64,000 nucleotides of DNA, taken from contig NZ_JAPWKF010000001.1 in assembly GCF_028283685.1 (NCBI RefSeq), positions 496,001 through 560,000 on the forward strand, in the 5' to 3' direction. This DNA comes from Edaphobacter sp. (GTDB taxonomy: Bacteria; Acidobacteriota; Terriglobia; Terriglobales; Acidobacteriaceae). Below, piece by piece: positions 37,960 to 47,593 of this stretch; the first letter of the stretch is position 1; every line of letters starts with the position of its first letter. The notes under the pieces were generated by a model. It was not told the origin of the DNA and ran no database searches. It saw only the letters and a program-made list of their open reading frames with translations. Both the position numbers and the translations under genes were made by a program.

Positions 37960-38717
37960 CAACCGAACCTCCCGGTGATGTAGTCCTCCGTTCGTTTATC
38001 GTGAGGATTCGTGAAGATGCGGTGCGTCGAATCAAACTCAACGAGCTTACCGTTCAAAAAGAAGCCGGTATTTTCCGCTACACGAGCCGCCTGCTGCATG
38101 TTGTGCGTCACGATCACAATCGTGTACTGGCTCTTCAACTGAAAGATGAGGTCTTCGATCTTCGAAGTCGACACAGGATCCAGAGCCGAGGCAGGCTCAT
38201 CCATCAGCAGAACTTCCGGGTCTACAGCCAGTGCGCGAGCGATACACATACGTTGCTGCTGACCACCGGAAAGAGATGCGCCAGACTTCTTCTTGAGATC
38301 GTCCTTCACCTCTTCCCACAGCGCAGCCTGCTTCAATGATCGCTCTACCGTTTCGTCAAGAATCCGTCGATTGCGAAAACCGTTGAGCTTAAGTCCACTG
38401 ATGACGTTGTCGTAGATCGACATCGTCGGAAAAGGATTGGGGCGCTGAAAGACCATTCCGACACGGCGACGAACCTCCACCGGCGACGCGTCACGGTAGA
38501 TATCGATATCGCCCATCTTCACTACGCCGGTAGCCCGAGCGATGGGATTGGTCTCATGCATGCGGTTCAGGCAACGGACAAAAGTAGACTTTCCGCAGCC
38601 GGAGGGGCCGATGAGCGCCGTCGCATGATTTGCAGGAATATGCAGATTGATGTCCTGAAGCGTATGCGTACTTCCATACCAGGCGTTCAGGCTCTCTACT
38701 TGAATGCCAACTCCCAC
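37959..38717 (-). CDS. pstB: Phosphate ABC transporter ATP-binding protein PstB
   Basis: ATPase of the high-affinity phosphate importer, 252 residues. Walker A is GPSGCGKST, the Q-loop region is [15 protein letters not shown] ([10 protein letters not shown]), the signature is LSGGQQQR, and Walker B is [13 protein letters not shown]. The GTG start with an AGGGGG-rich site about 7 nt upstream gives normal family length; longer forms would add unconserved sequence. A 20-codon ORF ends on the TAG that overlaps this GTG. pstS, pstC and pstA are absent here. Confidence 0.95.
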   Translation of the reverse strand: MGVGIQVESLNAWYGSTHTLQDINLHIPANHATALIGPSGCGKSTFVRCLNRMHETNPIARATGVVKMGDIDIYRDASPVEVRRRVGMVFQRPNPFPTMSIYDNVISGLKLNGFRNRRILDETVERSLKQAALWEEVKDDLKKKSGASLSGGQQQRMCIARALAVDPEVLLMDEPASALDPVSTSKIEDLIFQLKSQYTIVIVTHNMQQAARVAENTGFFLNGKLVEFDSTHRIFTNPHDKRTEDYITGRFG

Positions 38718-39105
38718 TAACTTCCCCCTTGACGTACCCAGTGGTTGGCAAAGATCCGCACCAGCTTCACTGACACCATGACCAAGTCCTATCAGAATAA
38801 GGCTTCCGTCCACTCATAGGACGAGAAGGCATACCCCACAATACACAGGAGCAACCCGCTGCATTCATTAAACTTGTCTCTGCCTGAACTCCAGCATCGG
38901 ACCAGCGCGTTTTTGATCCACACAAGGCCCTACAGACAAAATCAATCTCGCAGTAACTCCCCAGCACGAAGACCGGAAGGCCGATCGTGAGAACGCTGCC
39001 TCAAAATTCTCCTTCACCGTTGCCCACCGTACTTTACGCTGTTTTCCAGTCTGCCGCCGCAATATTAACAAAAGGTTACAACGGCTTGAAATCGCGGAAA
39101 AACAA
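38718..39105. other. 388-nt gap between phoR and pstB
   Basis: I see no convincing gene. On the minus strand it holds a 10-bp direct repeat near 39068-39088 (TTGTAACCTT/TTGTTAATAT) that faintly recalls Pho-box repeats, a TAAAGT at 39031-39036 followed by AAGGAG, and a 20-codon ORF at 38717-38779 (ATG, stop TAG) sharing a base with the pstB GTG. It probably carries the pstB-phoU promoter and leader. Confidence 0.4.
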
Positions 39106-40476
39106 CTAGATAGCATTCACTGGAGCCTTCGGCAGAGTGAACAGAAAAGTGCTTCCTGCGTTGAGCTGACTCTCGGCCCGTATAGTTCCGCCCTGAGTCT
39201 GTACCACGTGGCGAGCGATTGCCAGCCCCAGGCCGGTACCGCCGGACTCCCGAGACCTGGCCTTATCCACCCGGTAAAACCTCTCGAAGATACGCTGCAG
39301 ATGTTCCGATGCGATTCCCTGCCCGAAGTCCTGAACCATAAATTCGACCGCGCCGCCGGGTTCATCGATCTCTCTGGCTCCGACGATCACGCGGCTACGC
39401 GCCTCGCCCTTGGACTTGCCATACTTAATGCCGTTTTCAATAAGATTGCTCAAAACCTGAACGATGGCATCCGGATCTGCAAAGACCTCGCACTCCGTTG
39501 TGCTGCCAATCTCGAGGACAGCCTCCTCATCCTGCACCAGACCACTCATCGCCTGAATGGCATCGCGGACCAGAATATCTGCACGCACTGGCATCGGATG
39601 CAACTCCTGCTCCGAGGATTCGACGCGCGCCATCACCAGCAGGTCCTCTGTGAGACGGTTCATCCGCGTGGCATTCTTGTGAATCGTCGTCAGAAACTCT
39701 CTGGCCTGCGGACTCAGGCTGCTTTCATGATCGAGCAGCGTCTCCACATAGCCCGTGATCGAGGTAAGGGGCGTACGAAGCTCATGGCTGACATTCGCGA
39801 CGAACTCTCTCTGGGTACGCTCCACCTGTTCGATCCGGGTGATGTCATGCAGCACTGCAACAGCTCCTCCTCCCGGCATGGGAGAGGCCGCTACCTCAAA
39901 AATTCTGCCCGGCACCAACGATATCGAACGGCGTTCGGTCACGGTTCGTTCTTCCAGGGCGCCCCGTACGCATTCGAGCACCTCAGGATCGCGAATTGTC
40001 TGCACGAGAGCATGTCCGATCCGCACCGAACCACCTGCGACAGCATTCGGAAGGAGCCTTTGCAGCCTCTGATTTGTCCACTGAATGCGCCCGGCCGGAT
40101 CGACGGCAACGACTGCGTCCTGCATGCTGTCGATCATGGCCTCCAACTCGCGCCGACTCTCCGAAGAGTTGTGCAGGACGCGCTCGACATGCGTGGATGC
40201 AGTCGTAATCGCATACGCCAGCCCATCGAAGTCAGTAAACGAGGGGGTCAGGTTGTTTGCCGGCTGCTCTGCAATCGCCACCGTCGCGGCTTCCAGGGGC
40301 TTCACGCTCCTCCGGACGGCACGTGACAACAGAAATCCGTTGACCACGGCCCAGGCAAAGAGAAGAACAGCTCCAACCATCCAGCCGCCCGGAACCGCCC
40401 ACGCGCGCAACAACACAACGACCGCCAGGGCGATCGTCATACGGACCACAAAAGAAAAGAAGAGGCTCTTCGTCAA
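39106..40476 (-). CDS. phoR: Phosphate regulon sensor kinase PhoR
   Basis: Membrane histidine kinase of 456 residues. Two N-terminal helices (about 8-25 and 30-52) anchor it with almost no periplasmic part, as in PhoR. A PAS domain (about 110-215) precedes HisKA (phosphoacceptor His in VANVSHELRTPLTS) and HATPase (NLIENGIKYG, DFGQGI, GTGLGLAIARH). A TTG start with GAGGG 5 nt upstream is supported; ATG 40440 would delete half of the first helix. It follows phoB by 9 nt. Confidence 0.92.
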   Translation of the reverse strand: MTKSLFFSFVVRMTIALAVVVLLRAWAVPGGWMVGAVLLFAWAVVNGFLLSRAVRRSVKPLEAATVAIAEQPANNLTPSFTDFDGLAYAITTASTHVERVLHNSSESRRELEAMIDSMQDAVVAVDPAGRIQWTNQRLQRLLPNAVAGGSVRIGHALVQTIRDPEVLECVRGALEERTVTERRSISLVPGRIFEVAASPMPGGGAVAVLHDITRIEQVERTQREFVANVSHELRTPLTSITGYVETLLDHESSLSPQAREFLTTIHKNATRMNRLTEDLLVMARVESSEQELHPMPVRADILVRDAIQAMSGLVQDEEAVLEIGSTTECEVFADPDAIVQVLSNLIENGIKYGKSKGEARSRVIVGAREIDEPGGAVEFMVQDFGQGIASEHLQRIFERFYRVDKARSRESGGTGLGLAIARHVVQTQGGTIRAESQLNAGSTFLFTLPKAPVNAI

Positions 40477-40485
40477 TATTTCCCT

Positions 40486-41196
40486 CTAAGCCGGGACTGG
40501 AACGGCCTTGGGGATCTCGAAGCGATACCCTGCTCCTCGCATCGTCTTAAGATAGCGCGGAGTCTCTGCATCTTCCTCGATCTTTTCCCGGATGCGGCGG
40601 ACATAGACGTCTACGGAGCGCGGCGTCACAAAGCGCGCATCACCCCAGACCGCGTCCAGAAGATGGTCCCGGCTGAAGACTCTTCCTGGGTGCCGGGCAA
40701 GGTAGTCGAGCAGGCGGAATTCGGTCGCCGTGGTCGTCACCAGCTCTCCCTTCACCCGCAACTGCATGGCGCCGGCATCAATCTCGATCTCTTCAAACCG
40801 CACGATCGAGGAGACCGCTGGACGCTCAAACCGACGTAGGACAGCTTTTACGCGGGCCAGCAGCTCGCGAGTGCCAAAAGGCTTCGTAATATAGTCGTCA
40901 GCCCCAAGCTCCAGACCCTGCACACGATCGCTCTCTGCCGCACGTGCAGTCAGGAAGATAATCGGAACGACGCTGAGCATAGGGTTCAGACGCAGACGCC
41001 GGCACAAATCCAGGCCGTCGCCGCCAGGAACCATGATATCCAAGAGAAAGAGTGCAGGCGGCTGACGCTCCGCATCCTGAACAATCTGACCAACCGAAAG
41101 ATAAGGCCGGACGGTAAAACCGGCGCTTTCCAGGTGATACTGCACCAGCCGAGAGATATCGGCGTCATCTTCCAACACAAAGATCGTCTGATTCAA
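40486..41196 (-). CDS. phoB: Phosphate regulon response regulator PhoB
   Basis: OmpR/PhoB-family regulator of 236 residues. The receiver has DD near residues 10-11, phospho-Asp in LFLLDIMVPG and Lys in YITKPF. The winged helix at the C-terminus contains LTATEFRLL-like TATEFRLLDYLARHPGRV and RSVDVYVRRIREKI. It starts with TTG behind AGAGG 9 nt upstream. It shares an operon with phoR; identity as PhoB rests on this and on pstB-phoU next door. Confidence 0.92.
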   Translation of the reverse strand: MNQTIFVLEDDADISRLVQYHLESAGFTVRPYLSVGQIVQDAERQPPALFLLDIMVPGGDGLDLCRRLRLNPMLSVVPIIFLTARAAESDRVQGLELGADDYITKPFGTRELLARVKAVLRRFERPAVSSIVRFEEIEIDAGAMQLRVKGELVTTTATEFRLLDYLARHPGRVFSRDHLLDAVWGDARFVTPRSVDVYVRRIREKIEEDAETPRYLKTMRGAGYRFEIPKAVPVPA

Positions 41197-41370
41197 CTGG
41201 TTCTACCTCTTACAGGCTGTTTGCATCCGCAACCACAGATTACTCCAAGCAATGTGCATAGATTGCAAACGTACGGTGAATCGTTACGCTCTATCCCGCC
41301 TCAAACGCTGAACGTATACTTACTTCGTACCTCTGCTTCCCTTTTTCCTTTCTGCCAAAACTGATCGCAC

Positions 41371-41730
41371 ATGACACGAACATCGCATCTTATTCTCTGC
41401 GTGGATGATGAACTCATCGGCCTTCATGTCCGAAAGGTCCTATTGGAACGCGCAGGCTATCGCGTTCTAACAGCCCAGGACGGAGGTGCGGGTCTGCGCC
41501 TGTTTGAAAACGAACCCGTCGAAGCCGTCGTCCTCGATTATTCGATGCCGGGCATGCACGGCGGAGAAGTTGCCGGGCGAATGCGGCAGATCAAACCGGA
41601 TGTCCCAATTCTCCTGCTCTCTGCTTACATCGGCTTGCCTCCAGAGGTCACCAGGTTGGTCAACCTGTACATGACAAAGGGAGAAGGAGCCCCCGTACTG
41701 TTACAAAAGCTTGATATGCTCCTGCCTTAG
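41371..41730 (+). CDS. Single-domain response regulator
   Basis: A stand-alone receiver of 119 residues: acidic pair in CVDDE, phospho-Asp in VVLDYSMPG, and Lys in YMTKGEG. It has no output domain, so it probably acts by protein contact or as a phosphate shuttle. It lies 36 nt before a CHASE3 kinase on the same strand and may be its substrate. TATACT at 41308-41313 is a possible -10, giving a leader of about 55 nt; no ribosome site is evident. Confidence 0.88.
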   Translation: MTRTSHLILCVDDELIGLHVRKVLLERAGYRVLTAQDGGAGLRLFENEPVEAVVLDYSMPGMHGGEVAGRMRQIKPDVPILLLSAYIGLPPEVTRLVNLYMTKGEGAPVLLQKLDMLLP

Positions 41731-41766
41731 TTGAAACGACCTGAATAGAAAGCCAACGAGAGGGCC

Positions 41767-43587
41767 GTGAACCTAGCTAAATTCACCCGGATTCTGCGAC
41801 AGGCGCTGTTGCTCCCCGTGATCGCGCTTCTGCTTGCAGCTGCAGCGCTTTATCTTCAGATCCGAAGCACGAACGACACCGTTGGCATCATCCAGCTCAC
41901 GGATACCCGCATCGCTCAGGCCTCGCTTGTCGCCAAGCTGATCGTGGACGAGGAATCGGGTCTTCGGGGATACGAGACCACCGGCGATGAACGCTTTCTC
42001 CAGCCATTTACTGATGCCGGCAATCGCCTTCCTGTTGAATTTGAAAAGCTGCAGAACCTAACCGAAGGAGACCCACAGCAGCGCTTCAACGTGGAAGACC
42101 TGCGGAACGAGCATCAGACCTGGCGCGATGCCTTTGCTCTGCCCATCACCGCCCTCGTCAAAGCCGGCGGACGCAGTAACGATGTCAATCTAAATCTCTA
42201 CGGCAAGAGCTTGATGGACCAGGTCCGCCAGGACATCGACTCCATCAAAGCGCGCGCAGAGACACGACGCCAGGAGCGTATCGCCGAGTGGCACCGACAG
42301 GTTCGTAATCTCATTGAAGCCCTGATCGTCGTCGCTCTCGGCATGGGTATCCTGATTGGGCTCTTCATGCGCAGCCGTCTGCACGCTGTCTCTTCTGCGT
42401 ATCGCAGCTCGCTGGAGATTCTCAGCCGGCGGGCAGAAGAGATCTACCAGTCGGAACAACAGCTACGCACCACCCTCGATTCCATCGGGGATGGCGTCAT
42501 TACCTGCGATATCGACGGGCGCATTCAGATGATCAATCCCGTCGCGTGCGATCTGACCGGCTGGCCTGCAAACGAGGCGGTGGACCGTCCCCTGGACGAG
42601 GTCTTTCGGATTGTGAGCGAGCTCACACGCGAACCAATGGAAGATCCCGTGGTCAAGGTTAAACGCCTGAAGGCTGCCGTTGGGGCAACCAATCACACCA
42701 TTCTCATCCGCAAGGACTCGACTGAGCTCCTGATCGCCGACAGCGGCGCCCCGGTGCGCGACCAGACTGGCGAGACCGTCGGCATCGTGCTGGTCTTTCG
42801 TGACATCACCCTGGAACGGCGCACACAGGAAGCTCTGGTCGCCAACGAAAAGCTCGCCGTCGCGGGGCGACTCGCAGCCACCATCGCTCACGAGATTCAC
42901 AACCCGCTGGACTCCGTGTCCAACCTGCTCTACCTGATGAAGAACAGTGTTTCGGCGGAAGAATCGGCACAGTTCATCGATATGGCCGAGCGGGAGCTTA
43001 CCCGCGTGACCCAGATAAGCCGGGCGATCCTCGGCCTCTATCGCGAATCCCGGGCGCCCGTCCCTGTCGACCTTAAAGTCATCCTCGAGGAGATCCTTCT
43101 TCTCACGGAACACCGCCTCAACGAGCTCGATGTCAACGTACGCACGGATCTTCGAGGTCCCGTCGTAGTAGACGCCTTTCCAGCAGAGCTGCGGCAGGTC
43201 TTCACGAACCTCATCAGCAATGCTGCCGAGGCCGCGACCGTTGGCGGACATGAGATCCATATCAGTGTTTTGCCGGTAGCTGCCGATATCGACTCAAGCG
43301 GTCAAAAGCAGCCCTCAGGTGCCCGCATCATCATCGCGGACAATGGTCCAGGCGTCTCCCCGGAAGACACGCCGCACCTGTTCCAGGCCTTCTTCACAAC
43401 CAAGGGAGAGCAAGGAACCGGCCTTGGACTCTGGGTGAGCCGCGGCATCGTCCATAAGCTCGGAGGAACCATTGACCTCACCAGCGAGACACAGGGCTCC
43501 GGTCACGGGACCACCGTTACGGTCTTTCTGGCAGAGAAGCCAACGATTAATACGAATATTGCGGGAGCGATTCCCGGTCTCGCCTAG
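41767..43587 (+). CDS. CHASE3-PAS histidine kinase
   Basis: A membrane sensor kinase of 606 residues. Helices at about 11-31 and 180-200 flank a CHASE3-type extracytoplasmic four-helix domain (DEESGLRGYETTGDERFLQP is diagnostic). A PAS domain (about 230-350), HisKA (His in TIAHEIHNPLDSVSNL) and HATPase (NLISNAAEA, DNGPGVS, GTGLGLWVSRG) follow. GTG start with GAGGG close upstream. The receiver gene before it is the likely partner. Its stop shares a CTAG with the opposing metallopeptidase gene. Confidence 0.93.
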   Translation: MNLAKFTRILRQALLLPVIALLLAAAALYLQIRSTNDTVGIIQLTDTRIAQASLVAKLIVDEESGLRGYETTGDERFLQPFTDAGNRLPVEFEKLQNLTEGDPQQRFNVEDLRNEHQTWRDAFALPITALVKAGGRSNDVNLNLYGKSLMDQVRQDIDSIKARAETRRQERIAEWHRQVRNLIEALIVVALGMGILIGLFMRSRLHAVSSAYRSSLEILSRRAEEIYQSEQQLRTTLDSIGDGVITCDIDGRIQMINPVACDLTGWPANEAVDRPLDEVFRIVSELTREPMEDPVVKVKRLKAAVGATNHTILIRKDSTELLIADSGAPVRDQTGETVGIVLVFRDITLERRTQEALVANEKLAVAGRLAATIAHEIHNPLDSVSNLLYLMKNSVSAEESAQFIDMAERELTRVTQISRAILGLYRESRAPVPVDLKVILEEILLLTEHRLNELDVNVRTDLRGPVVVDAFPAELRQVFTNLISNAAEAATVGGHEIHISVLPVAADIDSSGQKQPSGARIIIADNGPGVSPEDTPHLFQAFFTTKGEQGTGLGLWVSRGIVHKLGGTIDLTSETQGSGHGTTVTVFLAEKPTINTNIAGAIPGLA

Positions 43588-44456
43588 TAGCTCCCACTGT
43601 CATCTGCCGATCTAAAGGTATCGCAGGCTTTGACGTCCCCCTGCTGCAGTCCGCGCATAAACCAGCTCTGTCGTTGAGCTGACGTTCCATGGGTAAAGCT
43701 CTCAGGACTGACGGCCCCGCGGGACATCTTCTGAATGTGATCGTCTCCGACGGCAGCTGCGGCGCTCAGCCCGGCGCGCACATCAGCCTCGTCGATCTTG
43801 CCCCGCTGGGCAGCACTATGCCCCCACACACCCGCAAAGCAGTCCGCCTGTAATTCCAGTTTCACGGAGAGCGCATTCTTCTGCGATGGATTCTGTGCCG
43901 AAAGACGGCGCATCTGCCGTTCGATTCCGAGAATATTCTGCACATGATGGCCAAGCTCATGCGCGATCACGTAAGCCTGCGCAAACTCCGCGGTGCTGCC
44001 ACCGATCTTCTTTAGTTCATCCCAGAATCCCAAATCGATGTAGACCTTCTCATCGGCCGGACAGTAAAAGGGGCCCGTCTGCGACTGAGCAACGCCGCAG
44101 CCCGACTGCGTATAGTTGCGAAACAGAACAAGCTTCGCGTGACGATAGGGCTGTCGGGTCTGTTCCGGCAGAAGCTTATCCCACGTCTGCTGCACGTCAT
44201 CGAGCACATACGATACGAGATGCGCAGACGTGTCCTCTTCGCGTGACGCCGTGACCGGCCGGCTGCTCGACGAGGTTGCAACGTGACCTCCTCCGGACAG
44301 ATAACTGCCGATATAGTTACGGCCCGTGATCAGGCTGATGACCAACAGGAAGATGATCCCGACGATACCGAGTCCACCCCCGCCAAATCCTCCGCCCCCT
44401 GAAGAACCACGCCTATCTTCGACATCACTGCTCATGCTGCCCGGTGTCCAGTCCAT
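43584..44456 (-). CDS. Putative neutral zinc metallopeptidase (YpfJ family)
   Basis: A membrane-anchored protein of about 290 residues. A glycine-rich N-terminus leads into one helix (about 32-48); the rest should be extracytoplasmic. The metal motif HELGHH is in YVIAHELGHHVQNI, and a downstream acidic region around LQADCFAGVWGH fits the third ligand. The family's natural substrate is unknown. ATG 44456 has GGGAAG about 5 nt upstream; GTG 44468 is possible. Confidence 0.88.
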   Translation of the reverse strand: MDWTPGSMSSDVEDRRGSSGGGGFGGGGLGIVGIIFLLVISLITGRNYIGSYLSGGGHVATSSSSRPVTASREEDTSAHLVSYVLDDVQQTWDKLLPEQTRQPYRHAKLVLFRNYTQSGCGVAQSQTGPFYCPADEKVYIDLGFWDELKKIGGSTAEFAQAYVIAHELGHHVQNILGIERQMRRLSAQNPSQKNALSVKLELQADCFAGVWGHSAAQRGKIDEADVRAGLSAAAAVGDDHIQKMSRGAVSPESFTHGTSAQRQSWFMRGLQQGDVKACDTFRSADDSGSY

Positions 44457-44581
44457 TCCACTTCCCACCCTTCACTGAGACAAATTCGTGGCCCGCAAAA
44501 ACAAATACTAAATCAGGGAACGTTGTCGCCGCCGCTTCGTATTAAAGTGCAACCTGAGATCTTCTGCCCCTGGAGAAACCT

Positions 44582-46180
44582 ATGCCCCTGTCCACTGCGA
44601 CAGCCAGCACAACGGTAGTACGTGTACCCGATGCCGCATTGAGCAGCGCTCTACGTCTCGGTGTCCTCTTTGCGCTGGTGAAGTTTCTCCTCCATCTCAC
44701 AACAAACCTTTGGGAAGCCCATATCGGCTACGGCTACTTCCGGGATGAGTTCTATTACCTGATCTGCGGGCGTCATCTGGCATGGGGTTATGTCGATCAC
44801 GGACCCATCGTTGCGCTACAGGCACGCTTCGCCGAGACCGTCTTCGGCCACTCTTTGGCAGGCATCCGAATGTTATCCGCTGCTGCCGGAGCAGGACGGG
44901 TTCTGCTGACCGGCTTGTTGGCATGGTCGCTTGGAGGCAGGCGTCCGGCCCAGGCGCTCGCCATGACCGGCATTCTCCTTGTGCCACAGTATCTCGGCAC
45001 CGACAGCTTTCTTTCGATGAACTCCTTTGAGTCTCTCTTCTGGATGACATGCCTTCTGGCGCTGATTCTGATCCTGCGCGGATCATCCGAAAGACGCTAT
45101 TGGCTGCTCTTCGGCATCTCCGCGGGAATCGGCCTGCTGAACAAGCCCTCCATGACATTCTTCCTGCTCGCATTGCTGGTCGGCATTCTTCTCACGCCAC
45201 AAAGACGCCTCCTCTCGAACCGCTGGGCCTGGATGGGTATCGCGCTCACCATCATCATTGCCTCGCCAAATCTGCTGTGGCAGATCCAGCATCATTGGCC
45301 CACGCTCGAGTTTCTGCATAACGGAAGAGTCGAAAACAAAAATGTTCGACTTGGCCCCATCCCCTTTCTCACCCAACAGATTCTCAACATGCAACCGGCA
45401 ACGCTTCTTCTCTGGCTGCCCGGCCTGATATGGCTGCTCCGCTCTGCGACATGGCGATGGCTGGGGTACACGTACCTTCTCTTCCTCGGCATCATGATGG
45501 CTTTGTTCGCCAAGGATTATTACGTTGCCCCCATCTACCCCTATCTCTTTGCCGCGGGGGGTATCGCATGGGAGCGCCGGTTTGCCTCCAGGAAACTGGT
45601 CAAAGAAGGCGGCATCTTTGCTTTTCCGCTCTACCAAAGCATCCTTCTTTTGCTGGGATTACTTGTCCTGCCGATGGGCATTCCGGTTCTAAGGCCGACA
45701 GCATGGCTGGCCTATGCCAAAGCCACACATCTTTACAACGCCGGAAGAAAAACGGAGAACGGGGCTATCGGGGTTTTGCCGCAGTTTTATGCTGACCGCT
45801 TTGGCTGGCAGGAAGAGGTGGATCAGGTAACCCGTATCTACCACTCCCTGTCTCCGGAAGACCAGCGCAAGGCAGGTATTCTCGCTTCGAACTACGGCGA
45901 AGCCAGCGCGATTAATTTTCTCGGTCACGGGCTTCCCTTCGCGATCAGCGGTCACAACAATTACTGGCTCTGGGGGCCCAATGAAGCGACCGGCGAAATC
46001 ATGATCGTCATCAACGGCGCAACGCCCGAAGAGATGAGCAAGTTTTACGAATCCGTTGAGATCGCAGGAAGAATGGACCATCCCCTCGCCATGCCATATG
46101 AGCATCGCAACATCTACCTTGTCCGCGGCCGTAAAAAGAACCTCAGCAATGATTGGCTGGGACTGAAGCACTACATCTAG
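44582..46180 (+). CDS. Family 39-type membrane glycosyltransferase
   Basis: A polytopic protein of 532 residues with about ten membrane helices. The first outer loop has YFRDEFYYL and YVDHGPIVAL, the acidic catalytic region typical of GT39/ArnT-like enzymes that use polyprenyl-phosphate sugars. The C-terminal 150 residues form a soluble extracytoplasmic domain. The acceptor, lipid or protein, cannot be told. GGAG lies 6 nt before the ATG. Confidence 0.87.
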   Translation: MPLSTATASTTVVRVPDAALSSALRLGVLFALVKFLLHLTTNLWEAHIGYGYFRDEFYYLICGRHLAWGYVDHGPIVALQARFAETVFGHSLAGIRMLSAAAGAGRVLLTGLLAWSLGGRRPAQALAMTGILLVPQYLGTDSFLSMNSFESLFWMTCLLALILILRGSSERRYWLLFGISAGIGLLNKPSMTFFLLALLVGILLTPQRRLLSNRWAWMGIALTIIIASPNLLWQIQHHWPTLEFLHNGRVENKNVRLGPIPFLTQQILNMQPATLLLWLPGLIWLLRSATWRWLGYTYLLFLGIMMALFAKDYYVAPIYPYLFAAGGIAWERRFASRKLVKEGGIFAFPLYQSILLLLGLLVLPMGIPVLRPTAWLAYAKATHLYNAGRKTENGAIGVLPQFYADRFGWQEEVDQVTRIYHSLSPEDQRKAGILASNYGEASAINFLGHGLPFAISGHNNYWLWGPNEATGEIMIVINGATPEEMSKFYESVEIAGRMDHPLAMPYEHRNIYLVRGRKKNLSNDWLGLKHYI

Positions 46181-46234
46181 GTTTGCCGGATTATGCGGCC
46201 AAGCCAGGAGAATGTGCTACTCTCCCGCTAACCC

Positions 46235-47593
46235 ATGCAAGAATCCAGGACAGAACTTCCCCGCGTACTGAACGCCTCTCATGCGACTTCCATCGTGGTG
46301 GGCATCATCATCGGCAGCGGCATCTTTCTGGTTCCGCGCGAGATGATGGCGGCGGTCGGCTCCTCGAAGATGGTCTATGCCGTCTGGATCGTCGGCGGCC
46401 TCCTTTCGTTGTTCGGCGCCATGACCTACGCCGAGATCGCGGCGCAACGGCCAAAGTACGGCGGAGAGTACGCCTTCCTGCGCGAGGCCTATGGCGACCT
46501 CACGGGCTTCCTCTACATGTGGACCTGGATCACCATCGCCAAACCTGCATCCATTGCGACGATTGCCGCTGGACTCGCGCGGGTTCTCAGCACCTTTCCC
46601 ATCTTCAGCTTCCTTGCACAGCCGGCCTTCGCACACCTGCTCTGGAGCCAGATCTTTGCCATCGTCACAACCTGGGCCATTACAGGACTGAACATCCTCG
46701 GCACCCGCAAGTCGGGTAACGTGCAACTGGCGCTTACCTGGCTGAAGATTCTCCTGATCGTCGTCATCGCGGCCGTTTGCTTCGGCGCAGCTGGACACAC
46801 CGGCTCATGGCACAACTTCTCCACGGAGTTTACCGGTGCGCGTGGAGGCTTCTCCGGCTTCATGGTCGCTCTCATCGCCGCGCTCTGGGCGTACGACGGA
46901 TGGAGCGACGTCACGCAGATGGCCGGGGAGATTAAACAACCGCAACGCAGCCTGCCACTCGCTCTCGTGGGCGGCGTCGCAATCGTCGGTGGCTTGTACA
47001 TGTTGACGAACGCGGCGATCCAATACGTGATGCCTGCAGCCGCGATCGCTACAGCCGACCGTCCCGCCGCCGATGCTCTGCGCTTGATCGTCGGCAACTG
47101 GGGCTCCGGCCTCGTCTCCCTGGGCATGGCAGTGAGCATCTGCGCTACCTTTGTCGGATCGTCTCTGTCCGGTGCGCGGGTTCCCTTTGCTGCAGCGCAT
47201 GACGGTCTTTTTTTCAAAGGACTGGCACGTGTCCATCCGCGCTTCGAAACGCCTTCAACGGCGCTTATCCTGCAGGCCGTTCTCAGCTCCCTGCTCCTGC
47301 TTGCCATCGGCAGGTTCCAGGCCCTGTTCTCTCTCGCCATCTTTGCCGAATGGTTCTTCTACGCACTGACAGCAAGCACCATCTTCGTCTTTCGCAGACG
47401 AGAACCAAACGCGGTGCGGCCTTACAGCGTATGGGGATATCCGTTCCTGCCGCTGCTGTTCATCGCATCCGCAATTGTTTTATTGGTCTTTTCATTTGCC
47501 GATCAGCCGCGTAATTCGCTGATCGGCACCGCAATTATCCTGCTCGGCATCCCGCTGCACTACCTCTTTCAACGCCGGTACGCCACAAACTAG
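46235..47593 (+). CDS. APC-superfamily amino acid permease
   Basis: A 452-residue transporter with about twelve helices. IIIGSGIFLVP in helix 1 is the glycine-rich substrate-binding motif of the amino acid-polyamine-organocation family, and ALIAALWAYDGWSDVTQMAGEI in helix 6 region is typical of LAT/SteT-like exchangers. The substrate is probably a neutral amino acid. It follows the glycosyltransferase by 54 nt. Its stop shares CTAG with the opposing glgA. Confidence 0.9.
   Translation: MQESRTELPRVLNASHATSIVVGIIIGSGIFLVPREMMAAVGSSKMVYAVWIVGGLLSLFGAMTYAEIAAQRPKYGGEYAFLREAYGDLTGFLYMWTWITIAKPASIATIAAGLARVLSTFPIFSFLAQPAFAHLLWSQIFAIVTTWAITGLNILGTRKSGNVQLALTWLKILLIVVIAAVCFGAAGHTGSWHNFSTEFTGARGGFSGFMVALIAALWAYDGWSDVTQMAGEIKQPQRSLPLALVGGVAIVGGLYMLTNAAIQYVMPAAAIATADRPAADALRLIVGNWGSGLVSLGMAVSICATFVGSSLSGARVPFAAAHDGLFFKGLARVHPRFETPSTALILQAVLSSLLLLAIGRFQALFSLAIFAEWFFYALTASTIFVFRRREPNAVRPYSVWGYPFLPLLFIASAIVLLVFSFADQPRNSLIGTAIILLGIPLHYLFQRRYATN

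Noticed and set aside
38767..39116. Small open frames on the minus strand in the phoR-pstB gap
   Set aside because: Cysteine- and arginine-rich translations without family resemblance or well-placed ribosome sites; treated as non-coding apart from the noted 20-codon ORF.
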